Source: Bacteroidales bacterium (GTDB lineage: Bacteria; Bacteroidota; Bacteroidia; Bacteroidales; Muribaculaceae). Taken from it: a DNA stretch of 23,232 nucleotides. The translations under genes and the position numbers were made by a program. Below the pieces are notes generated by a model. The model had not been told where the DNA came from, made no database searches, and saw nothing but the letters and a program-made list of their open reading frames with translations. Within the stretch, counting starts at the first letter, position 1. The number at the start of each line of letters is the position of its first letter. Location: the NCBI GenBank assembly GCA_030526455.1, contig JAUNCU010000021.1, forward strand, positions 1 to 23,232. Reading direction: 5' to 3'. Positions 6,963-14,446 of this stretch are shown here, piece by piece.

Positions 6963-7129
6963 TAACTTTGTGGTGTTGCGACCGAAACCTTCACGGTTTC
7001 AGCACGCCACAAAGTGGGGGCTTCATCGGCTCCATGAAAAGAAAACGCAGAGAAAATCTGCACATTATTCATTATAAAAGCGACTGAAAATTCAATAGTA
7101 TTTACACAAAATAAACAGCATTTTAGAAG
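6963..7129 (+). promoter_or_regulatory. Promoter -7 box and structured 5' leader of the LRR gene
   Basis: TAACTTTG (6963-6970) matches the -7 consensus, though no good -33 is seen. The expected transcript therefore has a leader of about 155 nt. It can fold into a hairpin GAAACC (6984-6989)/GGTTTC (6995-7000), extended below a left-side bulge by GTGTT (6973-6977)/AGCAC (7001-7005). Two smaller hairpins follow: TTCAT/ATGAA (7022-7038) and GCAGA/TCTGC with an A-rich loop (7047-7061). CTTTGTGG (6966-6973) and CCACAAAG (7007-7014) are also complementary but overlap the promoter. No known riboswitch class was recognised. Confidence 0.5.
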
Positions 7130-9088
7130 ATGAAGAAAACATTACTCATTGCAGCCTGCGCAATGGCAGGCATCGCGGCAGCGGCGCAATCGTTCAGCGT
7201 CGACGACTATGCCTACACAGTGACAGCCCCCGGCAAGGTGCAGGTAACTGGATGGTCGAGCGCCGACGTGAAAGCACAGGCTAAGCCCATCACCCCACCC
7301 TCGGAAGTGACCTACGAAGGCAAAACCTACGCCGTGACCAGCATCGGCTCCTACGCCTTCAAGTGGACCAACAGTACCGTGGCCGAAATCCCCGGCTCGG
7401 TTGACTCCATCTACGACAACGCATTCGCGAGCGCCAAGATTGCCAGCCTCACCCTCAACGAAGGCCTGAAATACATCGGCAACAACGCCCTCAGTTCGTG
7501 CAAATTCACCAGTTTCGTGGCTCCTTCCACACTGGTAAAAATCGACGACAACGCCTTCTTCGGCAGCAGTTACAGCCCCGTGCTGGCATCGGTAAAACTC
7601 AACGAAGGCTTGAAATATATCGGTAAGAGCGCCTTCTACGGCACTTGCTTCACCGAAGTGGAAATCCCCGCCAGCGTCGACACCATCGGCAAAACCGCAT
7701 TCCTCTACAACAAGAAACTGGAAACCGTGACCATGCACGACGGCGTGAAATACATCGGCGACGGCGCCTTCAACAACTGTATCGCCCTCAACGCCATTAC
7801 CCTGCCTTCTACTGTGAAAGAAGTGGGTATCGAACTCTTCCTGGGCGCTACCAAACTCACCAAGATCAACGTGCCCGCAGCGCTCACCAAAATCGGCGGC
7901 AGTTTCACATCCAAGACCAGCATCAAGGACATTGAACTCGACCCCGCCAACCCCGCCTACAAACTCGTGGACGGCTGCCTCTACACCATCGACGGCAGCA
8001 TGCTCGTGGCAGCACCCATGGCTGGCAAGGCCGAAGTGAAGGTGGCCGACGGATGTCTCGGCATCGCCAACGGCGCATTCTGGGGCAGCAGCATCAGCAG
8101 CGTAACCCTTCCTGAAAGCATCGTGGCCATCGACGACTACGCCTTCTGCCAGTCGGCACTGGCAAGCATCAACTTCCCCGACGCCATCTGCTTCATGGGC
8201 GAACAGAGTTTTGCAGCCACCAACCTCACCAGCGTGGTGCTCCCACAAAACTTCCAATACATCAACGACGGCCAGTTTGCCCAATGCACCAAACTCACCA
8301 GCGTGGTGATTCCATCGAGCGTGAAGGAAATCTACAACCACGCTTTCATGGCTTGCTCGGCAGCCACCTTCACCTGCAAGGGCTCGAAAGCACCTTACCT
8401 GGTGGAAGCCTACGACGACTACGACCAGCCATTCTACAACTGCTCAGGCAAGGTATACGTGCCTAAGGGCGCCACTGCAAGTTACAAGGCAGAATACTGG
8501 CACTACGCCCTCACCGTGGTGGAAGGCGAAAACGGCACCGTGAAGGCCGTGAAGGTGACTCCCGCCAACGGCGACACCGTGAAAGTGGCAGGCAAGCAAG
8601 CCGCACTCTCATTCCAGGTGACCTTCGACCAGCCCGTGACCGTGGCCAATGCCAATCCTAACGCATTCCTGCGCCAAGGTGGCGACATGAGCGCCGCTGT
8701 GGTTCGCCCCGCCGACAAGTGGGTAGTGACCCTAGTGAACGACACCACCGTGCAAGTGACCGGTGCCGACGCTGAAGGCAACGCCACCAAATTCACCTAC
8801 GACGCTAGCAAGAAATACTGCTTCACCCTGCCCGAAGGCACCGTGGTGAACGCCAACAACGAAGAAAACGAATACGTGAGCGTGACCTTCTACTACAAGG
8901 AAGGCGCTGAGCAGAAGAAGGGCGACGTGAACGGTGACGGCGAAGTGAACGTGAGCGACGTGACCGCACTGGTGAACAAGATTCTGGGCACCGCCGAATA
9001 TGCCGACGCCGTATGCGACGTGAACGAAGACGGCGAGGTGAACGTGAGCGACGTGACCGCACTGATCAACATCATTCTCGCACAATAA
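7130..9088 (+). CDS. Secreted BspA-like leucine-rich repeat protein with dockerin-like C-terminus
   Basis: 652 residues. Residues 1-19 are a signal peptide ending AAA|Q. About residues 55-440 are BspA/TpLRR-type repeats (LRR_5) of the form YIGxxAFxxCxxLxxVxLPxSV, seen more than ten times. A usual BspA tail segment follows: VYVPKGATASYKAEYW. About 473-590 is an Ig-like domain beginning VTPANGDTV, resembling the protein encoded next door. Residues 597-652 are two F-hand-like calcium loops, DVNGDGEVNVSD and DVNEDGEVNVSD, each followed by VTALxNxIL, i.e. a dockerin type I-like pair. BspA-like proteins are surface adhesins or ligand binders; the ligand here is unknown. The gene sits behind a structured leader and 96 bp upstream of the 189-residue gene. 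Confidence 0.9.
   Translation: MKKTLLIAACAMAGIAAAAQSFSVDDYAYTVTAPGKVQVTGWSSADVKAQAKPITPPSEVTYEGKTYAVTSIGSYAFKWTNSTVAEIPGSVDSIYDNAFASAKIASLTLNEGLKYIGNNALSSCKFTSFVAPSTLVKIDDNAFFGSSYSPVLASVKLNEGLKYIGKSAFYGTCFTEVEIPASVDTIGKTAFLYNKKLETVTMHDGVKYIGDGAFNNCIALNAITLPSTVKEVGIELFLGATKLTKINVPAALTKIGGSFTSKTSIKDIELDPANPAYKLVDGCLYTIDGSMLVAAPMAGKAEVKVADGCLGIANGAFWGSSISSVTLPESIVAIDDYAFCQSALASINFPDAICFMGEQSFAATNLTSVVLPQNFQYINDGQFAQCTKLTSVVIPSSVKEIYNHAFMACSAATFTCKGSKAPYLVEAYDDYDQPFYNCSGKVYVPKGATASYKAEYWHYALTVVEGENGTVKAVKVTPANGDTVKVAGKQAALSFQVTFDQPVTVANANPNAFLRQGGDMSAAVVRPADKWVVTLVNDTTVQVTGADAEGNATKFTYDASKKYCFTLPEGTVVNANNEENEYVSVTFYYKEGAEQKKGDVNGDGEVNVSDVTALVNKILGTAEYADAVCDVNEDGEVNVSDVTALINIILAQ
8922..9078 (+). 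repeat. Tandem DNA repeat encoding the two dockerin loops
   Basis: Two 64-bp units (8922-8985 and 9015-9078, period 93 bp) differ at about seven positions. Each encodes one calcium-binding loop plus helix. The near-identity at DNA level suggests recent duplication or gene conversion, or strong constraint. The equivalent loop pairs in the 838- and 1113-residue proteins are at 9943-10107 and 19837-20004. Confidence 0.8.
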
Positions 9089-9103
9089 CAGCAACTCCAT
9101 AGC

Positions 9104-9133
9104 GGGAGGGCGAACGCACAAGAGCGCCCTCCC
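9104..9133 (+). terminator. Hairpin between the LRR and 189-residue genes
   Basis: GGGAGGGCG (9104-9112) and CGCCCTCCC (9125-9133) form a perfect 9-bp GC-rich stem with a 12-nt loop. No T-run follows, so it may be a partial terminator or an mRNA-stabilising 3' structure. No TAnnTTTG box lies between it and the next gene, so the downstream gene probably depends on read-through or an atypical promoter. Confidence 0.5.
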
Positions 9134-9184
9134 CTATTCCAAAACGACAATCACATTTATTAACCCTATTAAATAATCACGATT

Positions 9185-9754
9185 ATGAAGAAATTTTTAC
9201 TCCTCATCGCTGCTGTAGCGGCATTCGCTACCAGCGCAAGCGCTCAGAACTACACATCAGTAGTACCCGCTGCCAACACCGTGCTTCCTGAAGCATACAC
9301 CAACTATGCAGAAATGAAGTTCACCTTCACTTTCGACCAAGCTATCTCTACTACCAGCCTCGGCCAGGTAAAACTCACCGACGCAGCTGGCGCAGCTTAT
9401 GATCCAGACGACGCATGGGTAGGCACCAAGAGCAACGGCGGCAAGACCGTGGCTGTGTGGGGTGCTGACTACGACGGCTTCGTGTGCACCTTCAAGGTGA
9501 CCGAACAGCCTTACTACTTCAGCGTTCCTGCTGGCGCATTCAAGATCGCAACCGGCGCCACCAACGAAGCATTCACCATCACCTACTACGGCAAGAGCAT
9601 TCCTGAACCCACCGCTATCACCGACGTGAACAAGGGCAACGCCAGCGTAGTGGGTCGCTACAACCTCAAGGGCCAGAGCGTGGACGCTAACGCTCAAGGC
9701 GTGCAAATCGTGAAGATGAGCGACGGCAGCACCGTAAAGGTAATCGTGCGCTAA
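9185..9754 (+). CDS. Small secreted Ig-like-domain protein with T9SS-like C-terminal tail
   Basis: 189 residues. Signal peptide 1-20 (cleavage ASA|Q). Residues 22-140 form one beta-rich domain starting SVVPAANTVLPEAY and containing FTFTFDQAIS. This resembles the segment VTPANGDTV...FQVTFDQPVT in the penultimate domain of the upstream LRR protein. Residues about 149-189 (VVGRYNLKGQSV, then GVQIVKMSDGSTVKVIVR) have the layout of type A T9SS C-terminal signals: a short strand, G-R/Q turn, G-I/V-Y/Q-I-V strand and a basic end. The protein is thus probably exported and surface-delivered. Codons look like those of a well-expressed gene. Function is unknown. Confidence 0.75.
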   Translation: MKKFLLLIAAVAAFATSASAQNYTSVVPAANTVLPEAYTNYAEMKFTFTFDQAISTTSLGQVKLTDAAGAAYDPDDAWVGTKSNGGKTVAVWGADYDGFVCTFKVTEQPYYFSVPAGAFKIATGATNEAFTITYYGKSIPEPTAITDVNKGNASVVGRYNLKGQSVDANAQGVQIVKMSDGSTVKVIVR

Positions 9755-9785
9755 GCCGCTGATTTAGCACATAACAGAAAACAAA

Positions 9786-9830
9786 ATTCGGGAGAAGCCT
9801 AATTGGATGGCTTCTCCCGAATGATTTTTT
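9786..9830 (+). terminator. Strong intrinsic terminator after the 189-residue gene
   Basis: ATTCGGGAGAAGCC (9786-9799) and GGCTTCTCCCGAAT (9809-9822) form a perfect 14-bp stem with a 9-nt loop, followed by GATTTTTT. The opposite side has AAAACAAAA before the stem, so it may also stop minus-strand transcription from the convergent 838-residue gene. Confidence 0.9.
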
Positions 9831-9838
9831 ATGGGGAT

Positions 9839-9916
9839 GAGCAACCTGCGCGTTGCTCACTTGTGGGGATTCTATTGTGGGGGCTCCCTGCGGCGGCTTG
9901 CTGGTGCTTGCCGCCG
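9839..9916. repeat. Two further hairpins between the convergent genes
   Basis: GAGCAAC (9839-9845)/GTTGCTC (9852-9858) and CGGCGGC (9891-9897)/GCCGCCG (9910-9916) are perfect 7-bp stems. They lie downstream of the 838-residue gene's stop. Neither has a clean T-run on the minus strand, so they may be 3' stabilisers rather than terminators. A run of nine G residues follows at 9920-9928. Confidence 0.5.
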
Positions 9917-9939
9917 GCTGGGGGGGGGCTCCGTTTTTC

Positions 9940-12456
9940 TTACTTTGCCAGGATGAGATTGATGAGGGCTGTTACGTCGCTCACGTTCACCACGCCGTCG
10001 CCGTTCACGTCGCAGAGGGTGGCGTTGTAGTTGGCAGTGCCGAGGATTTGGTTGATGAGCGCAGTGACGTCGGTCACGTTCACCTTGTTGTCGGCGTTGA
10101 TGTCGCCGCCGAGGTTCACGGTGAAGTTGCGCGTAATCATCTGGCTCATGCCGCTGGCATATTCAGCCTGCACGGTAGCGGTGTGCTTGCCCGCAGTCAC
10201 GTCATGGAGCGTGATTTCAGGCTCGGTGACAGCACCCGCCTCAGCGCCGTCGAGCGTAACGATGTACTTCTTCACTTCGCCCACATCCACTGTGGTGCCT
10301 TCGCCGGCAAGATTGCCCACGAAGAAATCGTCGAGTTGCGCAAAGAAGGCGTCGAATGAAGTGTAGTGCACACCTATGCGAATCTTCTTGCCCACATATT
10401 TGCTCAGGTCGGTTTCGTAGATCATCCACTGGCCGCTGGCGAGGGCGTCGATGCGGCTGATTTCCTCAAATGGGTCCTTAGCGGGATTGCTGGCGCCATC
10501 GAGGAAGGCACACACGCTCATCGACTCCTTGTATTCAGAATAAGCCTTGGCAGTGAAGCGGCACACGAAATCTTCGCGAATGAGGATTTCGGGCGAAACG
10601 AGCCACTTGTTGGCGCCATTGCCCTGAGGCGAGAAGAAGATGATGGTCTTGTCGCCCGAAGGAGCCATCACGGCCTTGTCGGTAGGCATCATGGCTGGCT
10701 CGGTCTTCCATGGGTTGAACACCATAGGAGGCACTGGGCAGGGGTTGGATGGGGTGCTCGCACCGGGGAAGTAGACGATATTGCTCGCCGAGCCCAAGCC
10801 GATAGGATAGCAGATGTGCTGGTCGAGGTCGTAGGTGCTCCAAGAGCCGAAGCGACCGCTGGCGAAATCCTTGTACGACTCAAAGTCTTCGGTGAAGGAG
10901 ATATTCTGGTTCCACTTCAGGAGCACATCGTTGCGGTTCACACCTGTGGCTTTAGCGTCGATGGTGAGATTGTAGGGGGTGATGATTTTCTCGATGAGGG
11001 TGACAGCGACAGTGCCATCGGCGGCCACATCCACTTCCTGGCTGTAGACCTCGAAGTTCTTCACCGTCACGCCCAGCAGGTATTTGCCCTTGAGCAGCGA
11101 TGGGAACACCGCCTTGCCATCGGTGATGGTGGCTTCAGCCTCTTCGCCCGAATCCTCATTCATGAGGCTTACGGTTTCGCCGTCGAGGTTTTTGCCGTTG
11201 TTGGCCTTCACTTCCACCTCAAAGCGCACCGATGCGTCGGTGATGTGGATGGTGGTGTCGACGATTTCGGTTTGTGACGAAGGGTATACGGCTTGCACGC
11301 CCAGTTTGTAAGTGCCTGGGGCGAGGCCTTCAAAATACCACTCATAGCCATCGCACATGCCCACCTCGGCGTCGTTGAAGAACACGCGGAATTGCTCGTT
11401 GGGGTTGGCAGGCGACTTGGCAGCCACGCGGCGCGCCTTCTTGGCTTGGGCGGCATTAGGATTGGAAGTGGCTTGACCCACATACACGTCGTCGACCATG
11501 AGCATAAAGGCGCCCGTGGTGTTGGCCTCGCTGATGTAGCGAATGGCGAAACGCACCGTCTTGCCGGCGTATTTCGACGCGTCGTAGGTGAAGGTTTTCC
11601 AGCCCTTGTAGTCCACGGTTTCGTAGTTGCCGCTGTTGAGGAGTTTGAAGTCGGCCTTTGCGGGGTCGTCGATTTTCTCGGTCACATAGACCTGGAATTT
11701 CTCCTTATACACGTCGGCAGCCTTCGCCATAAACGAGAACACATTCTGGTTGCCGGGAGTGATGGCGGGCGTGATGAGCCAGTCGTCGTTGGCGGCACCG
11801 GTGGCGGTGCGGGTAAAGCCGGCGTATTGCTTACCGCTATATGGGCGCAGCACGGGGTAGTCGTACCACCATGGTGGCGAAACGGTGAGCGGGTTGATGA
11901 TTTGCGCATACTGGCGTACGCCCTGGTTGAGGTAAGAGCCTGAGAGCATGGCCGCATTCACCCCGTCGCCGTCGATACCAATCCACTCGCCAAACTTGAT
12001 GGCGAAGGCATCGTATTGCTCAAAGTCGTCGAAAAAGACGGGGAGTTCGGTATTCCAGGTGAAGGTGAGGTTGTTCAGGCCCGTGTGGGTGTCGTGGCTC
12101 ACGATAGCACCGAGCGAATAAGGACGCTGCATGAGTTCGTCGAGGGTGACGGTGACAGCGGTGTCGCGAGTGACCTCAAATGTGGTGGCAGCCGATGCGT
12201 AGCCCTTGGCCGAAGCCTCGAGCGAGTGGTTGCCGGCGTACACCTTCAGTGTGGCACTACCCTGCTCATTGAGCGTGATGGCACCATAGGAAAGGGCATA
12301 ATCGGTTTGTTTAAGCACCACGGCAGCCGAAGGCACAGGATTTCCGCTAGGCCCAGCCACCGAAATGGTGAGATTGATGTTACGCTTCTGAGCCACAGCA
12401 GGCAAAGCCATCACCATGACCAGCAAGAGCGAAGCAAAGAATTTGATTTTTCTCAT
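9940..12456 (-). CDS. Secreted choice-of-anchor J (cleaved-adhesin-like) protein with dockerin-like C-terminus
   Basis: 838 residues. Signal peptide 1-22 (AVA|Q). The body is an internal duplication. Carboxypeptidase-regulatory-like domains lie at about 24-105 and 408-488. Choice-of-anchor J/cleaved-adhesin modules lie at about 110-328 (DDFEQYDAF, NDDWLITPAI, MLMVDDVYVG) and 492-716 (EDFESYKDF, NKWLVSPEIL, AQLDDFFVG). Short FN3-like segments lie at about 355-405 and 727-780. A basic linker containing KKARR (339-343) follows the first half. Residues 784-838 are a dockerin-like loop pair (DINADNKVNVTD, DVNGDGVVNVSD); the first loop has Asn instead of Gly at position 6. Such modules bind carbohydrates or proteins on the cell surface. 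The start is 37 bp downstream of the STAS-like gene, without a recognisable promoter between. Confidence 0.88.
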   Translation of the reverse strand: MRKIKFFASLLLVMVMALPAVAQKRNINLTISVAGPSGNPVPSAAVVLKQTDYALSYGAITLNEQGSATLKVYAGNHSLEASAKGYASAATTFEVTRDTAVTVTLDELMQRPYSLGAIVSHDTHTGLNNLTFTWNTELPVFFDDFEQYDAFAIKFGEWIGIDGDGVNAAMLSGSYLNQGVRQYAQIINPLTVSPPWWYDYPVLRPYSGKQYAGFTRTATGAANDDWLITPAITPGNQNVFSFMAKAADVYKEKFQVYVTEKIDDPAKADFKLLNSGNYETVDYKGWKTFTYDASKYAGKTVRFAIRYISEANTTGAFMLMVDDVYVGQATSNPNAAQAKKARRVAAKSPANPNEQFRVFFNDAEVGMCDGYEWYFEGLAPGTYKLGVQAVYPSSQTEIVDTTIHITDASVRFEVEVKANNGKNLDGETVSLMNEDSGEEAEATITDGKAVFPSLLKGKYLLGVTVKNFEVYSQEVDVAADGTVAVTLIEKIITPYNLTIDAKATGVNRNDVLLKWNQNISFTEDFESYKDFASGRFGSWSTYDLDQHICYPIGLGSASNIVYFPGASTPSNPCPVPPMVFNPWKTEPAMMPTDKAVMAPSGDKTIIFFSPQGNGANKWLVSPEILIREDFVCRFTAKAYSEYKESMSVCAFLDGASNPAKDPFEEISRIDALASGQWMIYETDLSKYVGKKIRIGVHYTSFDAFFAQLDDFFVGNLAGEGTTVDVGEVKKYIVTLDGAEAGAVTEPEITLHDVTAGKHTATVQAEYASGMSQMITRNFTVNLGGDINADNKVNVTDVTALINQILGTANYNATLCDVNGDGVVNVSDVTALINLILAK

Positions 12457-12493
12457 ATTTGATAGTGTAAATTGTTATTTCGAAAAAAGAACA

Positions 12494-12796
12494 CTATTGC
12501 GGCTCGCTACAGATTACTCGATAGCGACGCTGCAACGCCGACAGCACACTCGCCTCGGCCAGAGGATTTAGGCCTCGGAAAGTGGTACGCTTCTTTAATT
12601 CATCCAAAGGCATTTCAAGAAGCAGTTTTGCCAGACACTCGTCGGCAAACGAGTTGGAGACCACATTCACCCCTGTGAAATCCAAAGCCACACGCTCCTC
12701 GCCTTTAATCAAGGGGAGCAGTATATTCCTGATTTTTGCACCCATATCGCGAGTGCCAAAATCTGTACCATATTGCAAAAATTTAAACTCTACCAT
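12494..12796 (-). CDS. STAS-like (DUF4325) small protein, likely partner of the upstream ATPase
   Basis: 100 residues, cytoplasmic. VALDFTGV (36-43) and SNSFADECLAKL (47-58) match the core of the DUF4325 STAS-like family (beta strand ending in DF-GV, then a Ser-rich turn and helix). In classical STAS anti-anti-sigma factors a Ser in this turn is phosphorylated by a GHKL kinase. Here Ser47 and Ser49 are candidates, by inference. The start codon overlaps the end of the ATPase gene by 7 bp (ATGGTAG), indicating translational coupling. The downstream gene is a secreted adhesin-like protein; no sigma factor is nearby. The family's molecular role is not established, so the switch function is a hypothesis. 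Confidence 0.75.
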   Translation of the reverse strand: MVEFKFLQYGTDFGTRDMGAKIRNILLPLIKGEERVALDFTGVNVVSNSFADECLAKLLLEMPLDELKKRTTFRGLNPLAEASVLSALQRRYRVICSEPQ

Positions 12797-13440
12797 AATG
12801 TTTCCAAGTCATCGGTTTCAATAAAAAATTCATTATATTCGCTCTTAACATCAGTTCTATGAGCGACAATATCATTAGGATCGAAATCTTCTTTTGTGCG
12901 CACTTCCAGGAACACGATTGTTCCCTGCCAGTAGTCAGAAGGCTCCACAGTCACAACGCCTCCTTTATACACTAATTTATGAGCGCCGGAATGGAGCACA
13001 AAATTGATACCTATATTCTCCACCAGACGGGAGGTTGCATACAAGCCAAAGCCCATTCCTTTACCATCGGTAACCGCATCTTTCAGAACGGCTTTAAGAG
13101 ATTCTCCTTCGGAAAGAGAAGCGTAAGCATCATTCGACGAAAGAGATTTTTTGATACCCATTCCATCATCAGCAACTAATACTCGAAGAGAATTTGCTGA
13201 AGGATTATAATAGGTAATCGCGCTTCCAAGTGGTTTCCCAGAATGAATATGAACATTGTCCAAAATCTCATAAAAGCAGTAACTTAATGCCTGAAGAACA
13301 CTTAATTCGATTTCAATATGCGACGTGAGCACATTAATGACCTGCTGATACACGTCATTAAGATTATGCTCATCGAATACATCGATCGACACATTTTGAG
13401 CATCTTCAAAATATTCCTTTAAAAGAATTGATATATTCAT
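12790..13440 (-). CDS. GHKL-fold ATP-binding protein (RsbW/anti-sigma kinase-like)
   Basis: 216 residues, no membrane segment or signal peptide. The Bergerat ATP-binding motifs are all visible: N box EILDN (58-62), G1 VADDGMGI (89-96) and G2 GKGMGFGL (126-133). There is no histidine-phosphotransfer domain, so this is a stand-alone ATPase/kinase of the RsbW/SpoIIAB or MutL-like class rather than a sensor kinase. About 40 extra residues follow the ATPase fold (TKEDFDPND...DLETLW). Base composition is clearly more AT-rich than the neighbouring genes, hinting at a different origin. It overlaps the STAS-like gene by 7 bp. A -7 box TAACTTTG lies at 13499-13506. Confidence 0.8.
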   Translation of the reverse strand: MNISILLKEYFEDAQNVSIDVFDEHNLNDVYQQVINVLTSHIEIELSVLQALSYCFYEILDNVHIHSGKPLGSAITYYNPSANSLRVLVADDGMGIKKSLSSNDAYASLSEGESLKAVLKDAVTDGKGMGFGLYATSRLVENIGINFVLHSGAHKLVYKGGVVTVEPSDYWQGTIVFLEVRTKEDFDPNDIVAHRTDVKSEYNEFFIETDDLETLW

Positions 13441-13498
13441 AATAATAAGCGCTTCACACTGGAATTATCAATGGAAAATAATGACCATAGCCAATTAG

Positions 13499-13506
13499 CA
13501 AAGTTA
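13499..13506 (-). promoter_or_regulatory. Probable -7 promoter box of the ATPase/STAS-like unit
   Basis: TAACTTTG on the minus strand matches TAnnTTTG, 58 bp upstream of the ATPase start. The -33 position lacks TTTG. Just upstream is an A/T near-palindrome (CTAAAAATATTTTTTAG, 13507-13523) where a regulator could bind. Confidence 0.5.
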
Positions 13507-13546
13507 CTAAAAATATTTTTTAGTTTTTGATTGTGGCTGGGGAATT

Positions 13547-13890
13547 TATCAACAAATTAAACGAATTTCTCGAATTTATTTTCTGGGGCTGTCCATGAAC
13601 TCAGGTTACTACCACAACCGACCCTCTCCGAGGCTCTTTTCTTTGCCGTTTCTTATCTCCAAGCCGCGCTCGCGAATTGCTTTGCAATTCACTCGCTTGC
13701 ATGGAGTTAACCATAATAAGCCGTCTCCGACGGCGGTGGGTGGGGGCCTAGTGATTGAGAATGGGCAACTAACGATTGCGGATACAGAATTTTCGCTTAA
13801 TTCGTTTAATTCGCTGAAAAACCACTCACAAAATAAATTTGCTTAATTCGTGTAATTCGTGAACAAAAAAAATAAATTCGTGAAATTCGG
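13547..13890. repeat. Repeat-rich spacer with inverted GAATT-type copies and hairpins
   Basis: The 457-bp gap between the adenosyltransferase and ATPase genes has no convincing gene. One copy of the dispersed GAATT unit lies on the plus strand (13547-13582). About three degenerate copies lie in opposite orientation at 13795-13890. Between them are hairpins GAATTGC-TTT-GCAATTC (13674-13690), enclosed by CTCCA (13657-13661)/TGGAG (13702-13706), and CCGTC-TCC-GACGG (13721-13733). The inverted arrangement resembles a decayed MITE-like element, but no target-site duplication was recognised. Confidence 0.6.
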
Positions 13891-13897
13891 TGAAAAA

Positions 13898-14446
13898 TCA
13901 CTGGTTTTTGGTCCAGTAGGTTTCGGGGATGGATTGGGTGGCGTTGGCGTGGCGGGCGAGGGTGAAGAAGAAGTCGCTGAGGCGGTTGATGTACTGGAGT
14001 ACGAGCGGGGCTACGTGGACTTCTTTGGCGAGGGTGACGATGCGGCGCTCGGCACGGCGGGCCACGGTGCGGCACACTTCGCACTGGGCGCTCACGAGGC
14101 ATCCGCCAGGGAGGATGAAGCCGCGGAATGGGGCTTCCATGGCGTCGATGCGCTCTTCGAGCAGACGCACGTCGGCTTCGTCGAGGCCATACACGGGGAC
14201 ATCGGGATCGGTGCCGTCGGTGGCAAGGTATCCGCCTATGTTGAAGAGTTTGTTTTGAATGGCAAATATCACCTTGTCGATGTCGCCGCAGGGGCTCTGC
14301 CTAAGGTGGCACGCCAGCAAGCCGATGTGGGCGTTGAGTTCGTCGATGGTGCCGTAGGCTTCCACGCGGGTGCAGTCTTTGTCGACGCGCTGGCCGCCCA
14401 CCAGTGCGGTGGTGCCTTTGTCGCCTGTGAGGGTATAGACTTTCAT
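13898..14446 (-). CDS. Cob(I)alamin adenosyltransferase, PduO type
   Basis: 182 residues. The enzyme transfers the adenosyl group of ATP to cob(I)alamin or corrinoids, making coenzyme B12. The N-terminal TGDKGTT (7-13), the TRVEAYGTIDELNAHIG stretch (26-42) and the C-terminal helix with RTVARRAERR (near 140-150) are the family's ATP and corrinoid contact regions. Length is normal. It is the last gene of the tsaE-birA-LOG run, 41 bp after the LOG gene; the gap contains TTAGA-type repeats. No cobalamin riboswitch or B12-dependent enzyme is seen in the window. The assignment is firm; I leave the symbol empty because naming varies. Confidence 0.93.
   Translation of the reverse strand: MKVYTLTGDKGTTALVGGQRVDKDCTRVEAYGTIDELNAHIGLLACHLRQSPCGDIDKVIFAIQNKLFNIGGYLATDGTDPDVPVYGLDEADVRLLEERIDAMEAPFRGFILPGGCLVSAQCEVCRTVARRAERRIVTLAKEVHVAPLVLQYINRLSDFFFTLARHANATQSIPETYWTKNQ

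Noticed and set aside
7130..9088. Dockerin domains as evidence for a cellulosome
   Set aside because: No cohesin, scaffoldin or dockerin-bearing glycoside hydrolase is in the window; the dockerin-like ends sit on adhesin-type proteins.
13595..13846. An 83-codon open frame in the repeat-rich spacer
   Set aside because: Made of hairpins and repeat units, no promoter or domain; composition unlike real genes nearby.
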